From Spirochaetaceae bacterium (GTDB lineage Bacteria > Spirochaetota > Spirochaetia > Sphaerochaetales > Sphaerochaetaceae), in NCBI GenBank assembly GCA_016649775.1, contig JAENWY010000118.1, forward strand, positions 1 to 7,165: a DNA stretch of 7,165 nt, written 5' to 3'. This document shows positions 1-5,976 of the stretch, piece by piece. How positions within the stretch are numbered: the first letter of the stretch is position 1; each line of letters starts with the position of its first letter. Below the pieces are notes generated by a model, which saw only the letters and a program-made list of their open reading frames with translations, did not search any database and was not told the DNA's origin. Position numbers and translations under genes: made by a program.

Positions 1-1
1 T

Positions 2-1180
2 GTTACACAAGAAGCACCAAAAGCGGTTGTTGTAAAAGACGGTTCTTATGAAGATGGAATCTATTTTGCTACTGAAGATAGTTTTGCATCAAATGGATGG
101 AAATATGTTGTTACCTTAGCTGTTGAAAATGGCAAGATTACAAAAGCTGATTGGAATGGTGTAAATGTAAGTGCTGGACCTTCAAAAAAAGCAGTTGATA
201 AAGCTGGTAAATATAACATGAAGAAATTGGGTGGAGCACTAGCTGATTGGTCTGAAGAAGCTGCAAAAGTAGAACAGTATCTCATTAAGACCCAAGATCC
301 ATCAGTAATTAGTTACAAAGATGACAAAGGTCACACTGATGATATTGCAGGTGTTAGTATTCATGTAGTTGAATTCTTTGAACTAGCACAAAAAGCTTTA
401 GCTAATAGTCCTGTTGGCAAAGGTATGTATGAAGATGGTGCATATTTCATGGCTGATTCTGAATTCCCTGATTCAGGTTGGAAAAATTATGTTGCTCTAA
501 CTGTTATCAACGGTAATATTGTTGGTGCTAACTGGTCTGCAATCGATACAATGGGCGAAGATAAAAAACTTTTTGATGCTGCTGGAAAATATAACATGGT
601 TAAATTTGGTGGCGCTCAAGCTGAATGGTCAGAACAAGCTACAAAGGCAGAACAATACCTTATTGATATTCAAGATCCTTCTCTTGTTAAGTACATTGAC
701 GAGGAAGGCCACACTGATGCAATTAGTGGTGTATCTATTCACATAAGTGGATTTATGGCTTTAGTTAATGCTGCTCTAAAAGCAGGTCCAGTAGTACTTG
801 GTCCTTACACTGATGGCGGTTATTATGCAACTCAAGATGCTTTCGATAACGGTTGGAAAGAGTATGTCTCCTTATTCGTAAAAAATGGAAACATTGTTAA
901 CGTATATTGGTCAGCTCTTAACAAAGAGGGTGAAGACAAAAAGGCATTCGATATGGCCGGTAATTATAACATGGTAAAATTTGGTGGCGCACAAGCTGAG
1001 TGGTATGAACAAGCTGCTCTAGTAGAGCAACATCTTCTTAAAACTCAAGATGTAAGTGCTATCTCATATAAAGATGATGCAGGTCACACCGATGATATTT
1101 CAGGAGCCTCTATTCATGTTAGTGGATTCTATGAATTAGTTGCTAAAGCATTAAATAATGGAGTAGTTACTATCGAGTAA
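2..1180 (+). CDS. Tandem triple FMN-binding domain protein (5' end outside window)
   Basis: The reading frame is open from the left edge, so the true start lies upstream; 392 residues are visible, and the ATG at 218 is internal. The protein consists of three about 126-residue copies of an FMN_bind/PplA-like domain, starting near visible residues 15, 142 and 268. Each copy has a DG(I/A/G)Y opening, a GW-(K)-(N/E)YV strand, NG(K/N)I(T/V), a central YNM-(V/K)-K-(F/L)-GGA-x-A-(E/D)-W block, and a closing D-x-I-(A/S)-G-(V/A)-S-I-H before an (F)xxL...AL helix. In the family, the Ser/Thr of Dxx(s/t)gA(T/S) is esterified to FMN by ApbE. Here the candidates are Ser codons at 356, 734 and 1109. The acidic composition and the VTQEAPKA linker suggest an exported or lipid-anchored redox protein with its signal peptide just upstream; that is inference. 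An intrinsic terminator follows the stop. The family call is firm; flavin loading is uncertain because the motifs deviate. Confidence 0.85.
   Translation, partial: VTQEAPKAVVVKDGSYEDGIYFATEDSFASNGWKYVVTLAVENGKITKADWNGVNVSAGPSKKAVDKAGKYNMKKLGGALADWSEEAAKVEQYLIKTQDPSVISYKDDKGHTDDIAGVSIHVVEFFELAQKALANSPVGKGMYEDGAYFMADSEFPDSGWKNYVALTVINGNIVGANWSAIDTMGEDKKLFDAAGKYNMVKFGGAQAEWSEQATKAEQYLIDIQDPSLVKYIDEEGHTDAISGVSIHISGFMALVNAALKAGPVVLGPYTDGGYYATQDAFDNGWKEYVSLFVKNGNIVNVYWSALNKEGEDKKAFDMAGNYNMVKFGGAQAEWYEQAALVEQHLLKTQDVSAISYKDDAGHTDDISGASIHVSGFYELVAKALNNGVVTIE
44..1177 (+). repeat. Three in-frame tandem domain repeats of about 378-381 bp
   Basis: Units run about 44-424, 425-802 and 803-1177. Each encodes one complete FMN_bind-type domain. 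Units 2 and 3 are most alike in the central block (KYNMVKFGGAQAEW versus NYNMVKFGGAQAEW), while unit 1 is more diverged there (KYNMKKLGGALADW). Synonymous differences are frequent, so the duplications are not very recent. Confidence 0.85.
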
Positions 1181-1205
1181 AATCGTAAGAATTTATTCTT
1201 AAAAC

Positions 1206-1242
1206 AAAGGTCTTTATCTTAATATGAGATAAAGACCTTTTT
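1206..1242. terminator. Strong intrinsic terminator, probably bidirectional
   Basis: A perfect 14-bp stem, AAAGGTCTTTATCT (1206-1219) against AGATAAAGACCTTT (1227-1240), encloses a 7-nt loop and runs into a T tract (1238-1242). It starts 25 nt after the stop of the FMN-binding gene. On the minus strand the A-rich bases 1201-1208 give a shorter T run, so it can also serve the converging decayed alkylation repair gene, whose last codons lie inside it. Confidence 0.9.
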
Positions 1243-1954
1243 GATATTTAGGTGTTTTGTTGTATTTTTTTCTATACGCCTTGAGTCTCTTACCTTTTGA
1301 ATTACCTTATTGTAATCTATATGCTCAAATGGAGCATCCTTGTACCACTTCAATATATATATGTATTAAAATGGTAACTATAGCCTCTGCTTTGACCCTT
1401 ATACTCTTAGTTTCACTTCTATCAAATTGTTCAATAATTGAAATAATCTTATCAAGAAATGAATAATCAACAAAAGATGAGTTACTCATAAATAATGAAA
1501 ACAGAACCCTATAGGAGTACTCTTTGATACTTTAATCTTTGACAAAAGGATTATTGAGATTCAGTTTTTTTGCAAACTTTAGGCATATCTACAAAACTAT
1601 CACATAGAGTCTAAGAGTCGATATAAGGAAGCATAGCATCAATTAAATCTATTATATGCTAATCTTCTATCTCTCTTGAAGCTAAGAGAAATAGCATTAC
1701 AATTCTTTGTTCATGATACTTATTAATTAGTATATTTTAAAACAACTGTGTAACATCCTCAATCTTTGTAATAGTTTTAAGTGAGTCAGACCATAAGCCC
1801 AAGAACGAGATGTCCTTCTTTAAGAAAGGCTATAGGAAGTCACTATAATTCTTATCCCTTAAAGGAATGAGGAATTTAAGATATTTCCTAGTTGTTCTGT
1901 AAATATAAGGGTGGGTATCCCTTTCCAATGTAAATGGTAGCGATTTAAACTCAT
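1219..1954 (-). pseudogene. Decayed DNA alkylation repair (AlkD-like, HEAT-repeat glycosylase) gene
   Basis: Pieces of an AlkD-type protein can be read on the minus strand in three frames in the right order. Near 1907-1750: YRTTRKYLKFLIPL, then DKNYSDFL, then FLGLWSDSLKTITK, matching the family's N-terminal '(F)xxKLIP...ILGVRxPxLRK' region. Near 1730-1580: NKYHEQRIVMLFLLASRE, then LPYIDS*TLCDSFV, matching the 'YHE-R' and 'YIDNWxxCDSF' region. Near 1550-1370: EYSYRVLFSLFMSNSSFVDY. Near 1345-1240: YNKVIQKVRDSRRIEKNT, matching the C-terminal 'YNKALQKIxESxRVxKET'. In-frame stops occur at 1832-1830, 1739-1737, 1661-1659 and 1613-1611, the last where family members carry Trp, and at least two frameshifts follow. 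A good Shine-Dalgarno (AGAAGGGGGTGA, about 1961-1972) precedes ATG 1954, suggesting the original start. Family enzymes remove alkylated bases. This copy cannot make a full protein. Confidence 0.8.
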
Positions 1955-2131
1955 CTTATCTCACCCCCTTCTTTCTTTAATTGATTTGGAAGTTTTTACT
2001 GCTCTTTTTATGATATTTGTTAGCCTATTTCTTTTTCTTCGATAAGAATTTCCATTAGGCTTCAATATGTCGTTATCTAAAAGATTAAGTTTTTTTCTTT
2101 TATATATATTATTTGTTTTTGTAAAACAATA

Positions 2132-3037
2132 TTAAAAAAATGAGATAATAAAACAAATAAATATAATCAAACTATAATAAAAATGAACTTTGGTTGTATT
2201 TTGAATTCCTAAGTTCTTAGCGTTTTTAACATTTCTTATAGCTCTTATAGCATAGGGAAGCGTAATAAAACTAGCTAGCGAATAAACTGGAAATAAACCT
2301 AGTATTATGTAAATAATTGTAAGTATATATACTCCTAACATTAATGATATAAAAAGAAAAATGCTTACCTTCGAACCAATTCTCACTGTCATAGTTCCCA
2401 TTGCAAATTTTTTATCTCTTAAAAAGTCTCTCATTTCATTGCTTATCATAAGAGCAGGGATTAATAGAGATGTTGGTAAACTAAGTAAAATAGGAGTGAA
2501 GGAAAAAGCTCCTGCTATAGCATAATAAGCACCTAAGCTCATAAGTGGCCCCATTAAAATAAAAGATATGGGTACACCAAGACCTCTACGTTTATAAACA
2601 AATGGTTCTCCCGTATATGAATAAGATCCTATTACACCAATCAAGCCAATAACTAACATCCATATATTAGTTATATAAATTAGGTAAATACCTATAAGAC
2701 ACGCTAAAAGTAGAGCAGCAATACCAGAGAGAAAGACAAATACATCAAAGTAACTGCGTTCCATATTTAAGAAAGTCATAGTTTTTGTACCTTGGGGAGG
2801 ATATTTAAAACTTCCTTCAAAAAAGTCATTAATTAAATTTGCTCCTGCTTGAGATGCTAGGCCTGCAATTGTAATAATAATAACAAGGAAGACCATATAA
2901 GATGAGCTATGTACTTTAAAATATCCATTGATATATGCTGCTATAATTCCATAAGTGGTAGATGCAAAAGCTAATGTAAGGGAAAAGACCCTTAAAGCTA
3001 TCCAATAATTTTTAATTAGTGATTTAAATTGTTTCAT
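2132..3037 (-). CDS. MenA/UbiA-family polyprenyltransferase, integral membrane
   Basis: The 301-residue protein is very hydrophobic, with about eight or nine predicted membrane segments, the usual size for UbiA-superfamily enzymes, which transfer a polyprenyl chain to an aromatic acceptor at the membrane. The first Asp-rich loop is NLINDFFEG (67-75). The second is NEMRDFLRDKKFAMGTMTV (200-218), matching the MenA pattern 'NNxRDxxxDxxxGKxTLAV'. The loop YTGEPFVYKRRGLG (141-154) and MGPLMSLGAYY (162-172) resemble MenA's 'YTxPPxxxxYRGLGE...FGPLxVLGxYY'. This favours a 1,4-dihydroxy-2-naphthoate (menaquinone/demethylmenaquinone) type substrate over 4-hydroxybenzoate or heme. In loop 1 the usual second Asp is Glu74 and the position of the third is Pro80. 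No good Shine-Dalgarno precedes the start; AAAGGA lies about 16 nt upstream. Other menaquinone genes are not in the window. The family is certain; the acceptor is inferred. Confidence 0.88.
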   Translation of the reverse strand: MKQFKSLIKNYWIALRVFSLTLAFASTTYGIIAAYINGYFKVHSSSYMVFLVIIITIAGLASQAGANLINDFFEGSFKYPPQGTKTMTFLNMERSYFDVFVFLSGIAALLLACLIGIYLIYITNIWMLVIGLIGVIGSYSYTGEPFVYKRRGLGVPISFILMGPLMSLGAYYAIAGAFSFTPILLSLPTSLLIPALMISNEMRDFLRDKKFAMGTMTVRIGSKVSIFLFISLMLGVYILTIIYIILGLFPVYSLASFITLPYAIRAIRNVKNAKNLGIQNTTKVHFYYSLIIFICFIISFF

Positions 3038-3061
3038 GTTTTTTCTTTTTTTGTCCTTTAA

Positions 3062-3073
3062 AAGAATATTCTT
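3062..3073. promoter_or_regulatory. 12-bp perfect palindrome, possible operator
   Basis: AAGAATATTCTT is perfectly self-complementary. It sits just downstream of the predicted start of transcription of the prenyltransferase gene, where a bound repressor would block it. It could also arise by chance in AT-rich DNA. No regulator family is assigned. Confidence 0.3.
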
Positions 3074-3082
3074 GTTATTAAG

Positions 3083-3111
3083 TTTGTATCATTGGATTTA
3101 TTTTAGGTCAA
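3083..3111 (-). promoter_or_regulatory. Candidate sigma-70 promoter of the prenyltransferase gene
   Basis: On the minus strand, TTGACC (3111-3106, 5/6 to TTGACA) is followed after exactly 17 bp by TACAAA (3088-3083, 4/6 to TATAAT). Transcription would start near 3076, about 40 nt before the ATG at 3037. The -10 is imperfect, and the region is AT-rich enough to give chance matches. Confidence 0.45.
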
Positions 3112-3203
3112 GTCTATAAAATGAAGAATAAAGTTCACTTTATCCAATCATCTACATAATCTAATCAATAGTTAGGTAATATAAAATAAATTTGTGGATA
3201 TAA

Positions 3204-3211
3204 ATATTTTA
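3204..3211. repeat. Left target-site duplication ATATTTTA
   Basis: This 8-bp copy directly abuts the left terminal inverted repeat and is identical to 3539-3546. Shifting the element boundary by one base in either direction breaks the identity. Confidence 0.7.
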
Positions 3212-3235
3212 AAATCCCTTTTTGCAAAGTGGTGA
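3212..3235 (+). repeat. Left terminal inverted repeat (24 bp)
   Basis: The core CTTTTTGCAAAGTGGTGA (3218-3235) pairs with the right end read on the opposite strand. The two mismatches in 24 positions are at 3217 and 3227. Confidence 0.75.
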
Positions 3236-3514
3236 TACTCAAATAGAGAGACTTAACATTTAGGTGTAATGCTTATATTCCAATTGATATTAAATATTAG
3301 CATTCAAAAAGGCTTTTAAATAGCTATTATAGGTTAATTAGAAATGAATTATCCCATTTTCCAAATTGGAAGTTACTCCTTTGGTGTTTACAATTTTATT
3401 TATAATAGGGCTATAAATTTTATTAAATTAAACTTTTGAAAACCCAATTCCTGTATTGTTTAGTTAATTATATTCAGATTAAGCTTTTATATTAGGGTTT
3501 TGTGTCAAAATTCC

Positions 3515-3538
3515 TCACCACTGTGCAAAAAGTGATTT
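3515..3538 (-). repeat. Right terminal inverted repeat (24 bp)
   Basis: Read on the minus strand, the core is CTTTTTGCACAGTGGTGA. It is the inverted partner of the left end and abuts the right ATATTTTA duplication. Confidence 0.75.
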
Positions 3539-3546
3539 ATATTTTA
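3539..3546. repeat. Right target-site duplication ATATTTTA
   Basis: This is an exact copy of 3204-3211, directly after the right terminal inverted repeat. Confidence 0.7.
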
Positions 3547-3570
3547 ATAATTGGCGGTCTTGAAACTAGT

Positions 3571-3597
3571 TTGCATTTTAGTGTATTTTGATATAAT
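3571..3597 (+). promoter_or_regulatory. Candidate promoter of the ABC importer operon
   Basis: A perfect TATAAT (3592-3597) is preceded by TTGCAT (3571-3576) with a 15-bp spacer, or by TTTGCA with 16 bp. Transcription would start about 3604, giving a leader of some 23 nt, too short to hold a riboswitch. The -10 is strong; the -35 and its spacing are weak. The right end of the MITE lies 32 bp upstream of the -35. Confidence 0.5.
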
Positions 3598-3615
3598 TCT
3601 AACTATATAAAAAAA

Positions 3616-3626
3616 AGGAAAAGGAA
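3616..3626 (+). promoter_or_regulatory. Doubled Shine-Dalgarno leaving two possible starts
   Basis: AGGAA at 3616-3620 is well spaced for ATG 3627, and AAGGAA at 3621-3626 is well spaced for ATG 3633. The second start would give MKKKF..., the more typical signal-peptide N-terminus, shortening the protein by two residues without changing its function. Confidence 0.5.
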
Positions 3627-4547
3627 ATGGAAATGAAAAAAAAATTTATAAGCGTATTATTAATGGTTGTAACTCTGGCAGTGTTTGCAAGTTCTGTATT
3701 TGCTAATGGTACAAAAGAAGAAACAAAATCTTTAAAAATAGGGTTAATGCCTGCAGTTGATATCGCACCTATAATGTTAGCTGAAAAAAATGGTTATTTT
3801 AAAGAGTTGGGTTTAGACGTAGACATACAAATTTATACAAATGCTCAAAATAGGCAAACTGCTTTACAAACAAATGAAATTGATGGTGCTATGACAGATA
3901 TAGTTGCCTTAATTACAAATAATGCTGAAGGTTTTGGATTGAAAGGTGTTTTATCTACAGATGGTATGTTCCCTCTTCTTGTGAACCCAAAGCATGCAGA
4001 TGATAAAGATATTAAAGTAGGAATGATGGAAATAAGTGTTTCCAATTATCTTGTAGAACAATATCTTGGAGATGAATACAACTACAAAAAAGTATATATT
4101 AATGCTATCCCAACTCGTTTAGAAGCAATTGAAACTGGAGTTATTGAAAGAGGTTTAATCCCTGAACCCGTCGCATCTATTGGAGAAATGAATGGATTAA
4201 CTAAGGTTATTTATGATGGTATTCCTAGTGAGAGCCTAGATATAATGGCATTTACTGAAAAAGCGATATCTGAAAAAGCTAAATCAATTGAGTTGTTCAC
4301 TAAAGCGTACGGAAAAGCAATTGCTGATATTCAAAAGGATCCATCCCTAGCGAGAGATGTTTTAATGGAAACTATAACTACTTTACCACCTCAAATTAGA
4401 GATTCTATCACTTTGCCTGATTATAAGGATGCCTCTTTACCTTCAGATAAGTTTATTAATGAATTAATTGAATGGACAGGTAATTTATTAGGCAAAACAT
4501 ATCAAATTACTCCAGATGATATTCTAGATAGAAGGTTTGTAAAATAA
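3627..4547 (+). CDS. NitT/TauT-type (NMT1/THI5-like) ABC substrate-binding protein
   Basis: This 306-residue periplasmic binding protein is the first gene of the importer operon. Residues 1-26 form a Sec signal peptide: KKK, a hydrophobic core, then SVFA before NG. There is no lipobox Cys, so it is probably soluble in the periplasm. The mature protein opens with LKIGLMPAVDIAPIMLAE (about residues 36-53), then NGYFKELGLDVDIQ and IDGAMTDIVALI. This is the usual NMT1/SsuA/TauA pattern of strand, 'A..P...A...GyF...GldV' and 'a...G.iDg...d'. Length fits the family. Members bind sulfonates, nitrate, taurine, thiamine pyrimidines, riboflavin or other small organics; the ligand cannot be named here. 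The stop codon TAA shares its last A with the next gene's ATG, implying translational coupling. The NGTKEE junction is spirochaete-like. Confidence 0.85.
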   Translation: MEMKKKFISVLLMVVTLAVFASSVFANGTKEETKSLKIGLMPAVDIAPIMLAEKNGYFKELGLDVDIQIYTNAQNRQTALQTNEIDGAMTDIVALITNNAEGFGLKGVLSTDGMFPLLVNPKHADDKDIKVGMMEISVSNYLVEQYLGDEYNYKKVYINAIPTRLEAIETGVIERGLIPEPVASIGEMNGLTKVIYDGIPSESLDIMAFTEKAISEKAKSIELFTKAYGKAIADIQKDPSLARDVLMETITTLPPQIRDSITLPDYKDASLPSDKFINELIEWTGNLLGKTYQITPDDILDRRFVK

Positions 4548-5227
4548 TGATAAACATAGAGAAGGCTTTTTTTAATTATGGCTCAATTGAAGTTTTTAAA
4601 AACTTAAATATAAAAATTGAACAGAAAAATAATATTAGTATTGTTGGTCACAGTGGTTGTGGAAAAACAAGCCTTCTCTACTGTATAAAGGGTTTAAAGG
4701 AACTTTCACAGGGTTCTATACATTTAGAGGATATTAGTCAAAAAGATATTGGTCTTTTATTCCAAGAGGATAGGCTTCTACCTTGGAAGACTGTAAAAAA
4801 TAATATCTTATTAGGATTAGATAAAAAAATTCCTGTCCAAAAATATATTGATATGGTTGGTCTAAAGGGACATGAAGATAAATATCCTTCTCAGTTAAGT
4901 GGGGGAGAGAGGCAAAGGGTTGCTTTAGCTCGTGTATTAGTAAGACAGCCAAAGGTTTTGCTTTTAGATGAGCCTACAGCTAGTTTAGATGAATTAACTA
5001 AAGAATCTCTTCAAGACAGCATTCTTAAATTATCAGCTGAACTTGGTATGAGTTTAATACTGGTAACTCATCATATTGAAGAAGCTGTGTACATGGGAGA
5101 TAGGGTAATTGTCTTTGGTGATCAAATGAAAGAGATTGATACCAAAGGTCACAATAGATTGTCGGAAAAATATTTTAAAAATGTAAAAGAAGTTAGACTT
5201 GCATTAAAAGGAAGAGGTCATGCATAA
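4547..5227 (+). CDS. ABC importer ATPase, SsuB/TauB-like
   Basis: This 226-residue nucleotide-binding subunit powers the importer from the cytoplasmic face of the membrane. All catalytic motifs are present in order: Walker A GHSGCGKT (34-41), Q-loop FQEDRLLPW (72-80, Gln73), signature LSGGERQR (117-124), Walker B VLLLDEPTASLD (137-148, catalytic Glu142) and the switch His175 in VTHH. 'FQ-(E/D)-x-RLLPW' is a hallmark of the nitrate/sulfonate/taurine ATPase subfamily. It overlaps the binding-protein gene by 1 nt (TAATG) and the permease gene by 8 nt, so the three are surely cotranscribed. AGAAGG at 4530-4535 is a somewhat distant Shine-Dalgarno. Length is slightly short of the usual 240-260 but no motif is lost. 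The subfamily is firm; the substrate is unknown. Confidence 0.92.
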   Translation: MINIEKAFFNYGSIEVFKNLNIKIEQKNNISIVGHSGCGKTSLLYCIKGLKELSQGSIHLEDISQKDIGLLFQEDRLLPWKTVKNNILLGLDKKIPVQKYIDMVGLKGHEDKYPSQLSGGERQRVALARVLVRQPKVLLLDEPTASLDELTKESLQDSILKLSAELGMSLILVTHHIEEAVYMGDRVIVFGDQMKEIDTKGHNRLSEKYFKNVKEVRLALKGRGHA

Positions 5228-5975
5228 ATGTTATTTTATAAAGAGTGCTTTGATATTGTTAATACCTTGGTATATTATTGCCTTCAGTTTTTCTATACCC
5301 ATAGTTCCTTTTCCTCATTTAATTGTAAAAGAAGTGTTTTTAGAATTGTTGCGAGGAGAAGTGCTTATTCACCTTGTTGTCAGTCTTTATAGGGTTTTAT
5401 CAGGTATTTTATTGGCTTTGATAGTTGCTATTCCATTAGGTATTTTAATGGGATTGAAAAACACCACTAATAAATTATTAACACCTATTATTTATCTTTT
5501 TCAACCTGTTCCAAAAATTGCTTTGTTGCCTATCTTTCTTGTTTTATTTGGTATTGGTGATTTAAGTAAAATCCTAATAGTATCAATGGTTATTTTCTTT
5601 CCTGCAGTGTTGATGATTAAAGATAGTGTGGCAGAGATAAATTATCATTATGTAGAGCTATCTAAGGCTTATAATTTAAGTAAAAATCAAGTTTTAGTTG
5701 ATATTATAGTACCTAGCATACTACCTGGGATTTTCTCAACATTAAGGATTTCTGTTGGTATTAGCTTATCAGTTTTATTTTTCAGTGAAAATTTTGCAAC
5801 AGATTACGGTATTGGTTACTATATTATGAACAGTTGGATAATGGTTAATTACCTTCGAATGTACACTGGAATTGTATTTATAAGTCTTTTGGGTATTTCT
5901 TTATATAAATCTATTGAAATAATAGAAAATAAAATGATGCCTTGGAAACTTGTAGCACCTAGCAATAGGAGTTAG
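5220..5975 (+). CDS. ABC importer permease, SsuC/TauC-like (BPD_transp_1)
   Basis: This 251-residue inner-membrane subunit forms the transport channel as a dimer. About six membrane segments are visible, near residues 9-28, 58-78, 93-112, 113-135, 169-189 and 214-234. Family marks are SLYRVLSGILLALIVAIPLG (55-74), QPVPKIALLPIFLVLFGIG (95-113), and the cytoplasmic ATPase-contact loop ELSKAYNLSKNQVLVDIIVP (146-165), followed by SILPGIFSTLRISVG. Its ATG lies inside the last codons of the ATPase gene (8-nt overlap), with AAAAGGAAGAGG just upstream as ribosome-binding site. The stop codon at 5973-5975 is 2 nt from the first detectable transposase remnant. No terminator is visible after it. It appears complete. 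Confidence 0.9.
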   Translation: MHKCYFIKSALILLIPWYIIAFSFSIPIVPFPHLIVKEVFLELLRGEVLIHLVVSLYRVLSGILLALIVAIPLGILMGLKNTTNKLLTPIIYLFQPVPKIALLPIFLVLFGIGDLSKILIVSMVIFFPAVLMIKDSVAEINYHYVELSKAYNLSKNQVLVDIIVPSILPGIFSTLRISVGISLSVLFFSENFATDYGIGYYIMNSWIMVNYLRMYTGIVFISLLGISLYKSIEIIENKMMPWKLVAPSNRS

Positions 5976-5976
5976 A

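Larger units (their letters stand above)
3212..3538. mobile_element. 327-bp MITE-like non-autonomous element
   Basis: The element is bounded by 24-bp terminal inverted repeats that match at 22 of 24 positions and is flanked by identical 8-bp ATATTTTA duplications. The interior (3236-3514) has no credible reading frame in either strand and no recognisable RNA gene. Small size, no transposase, inverted ends and a target duplication together define a MITE. An 8-bp duplication occurs in several IS families (for example ISL3, IS256, IS1595), and the ends do not let me choose one. The insertion lies between the divergent prenyltransferase and ABC-operon promoters. Confidence 0.75.

Noticed and set aside
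61..746. Overlapping open frames at 61-285 (-) and 519-746 (+)
   Set aside because: Both are shadows of the FMN-binding gene, whose own frame carries clear domain repeats.
1257..1466. 69-codon open frame on the plus strand
   Set aside because: It lies antisense to the AlkD-like remnant, has no ribosome-binding site or homology I can see, and begins just after the terminator.
2113..2129. Hairpin TTGTTTT / AAAACAA after the prenyltransferase gene
   Set aside because: The stem is short and almost all A:T, too weak to call a terminator.
1961..2140. Basic minus-strand open frame ending at 1961 (LKPNGNSYRRKRNRLTNI...)
   Set aside because: It has no ATG, no ribosome-binding site and no recognised family; its stop overlaps the Shine-Dalgarno of the AlkD-like remnant. 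It may be a leftover coding fragment but cannot be supported.
3038..3626. TPP, FMN or other riboswitch ahead of the ABC operon
   Set aside because: No conserved TPP (CTGAGA / ACCTGATC) or FMN core was found, and the predicted leader is only about 23 nt.
3845..4952. Minus-strand open frames at 3845-4045 and 4734-4952
   Set aside because: They lie opposite the binding-protein and ATPase genes, which have unmistakable family motifs.
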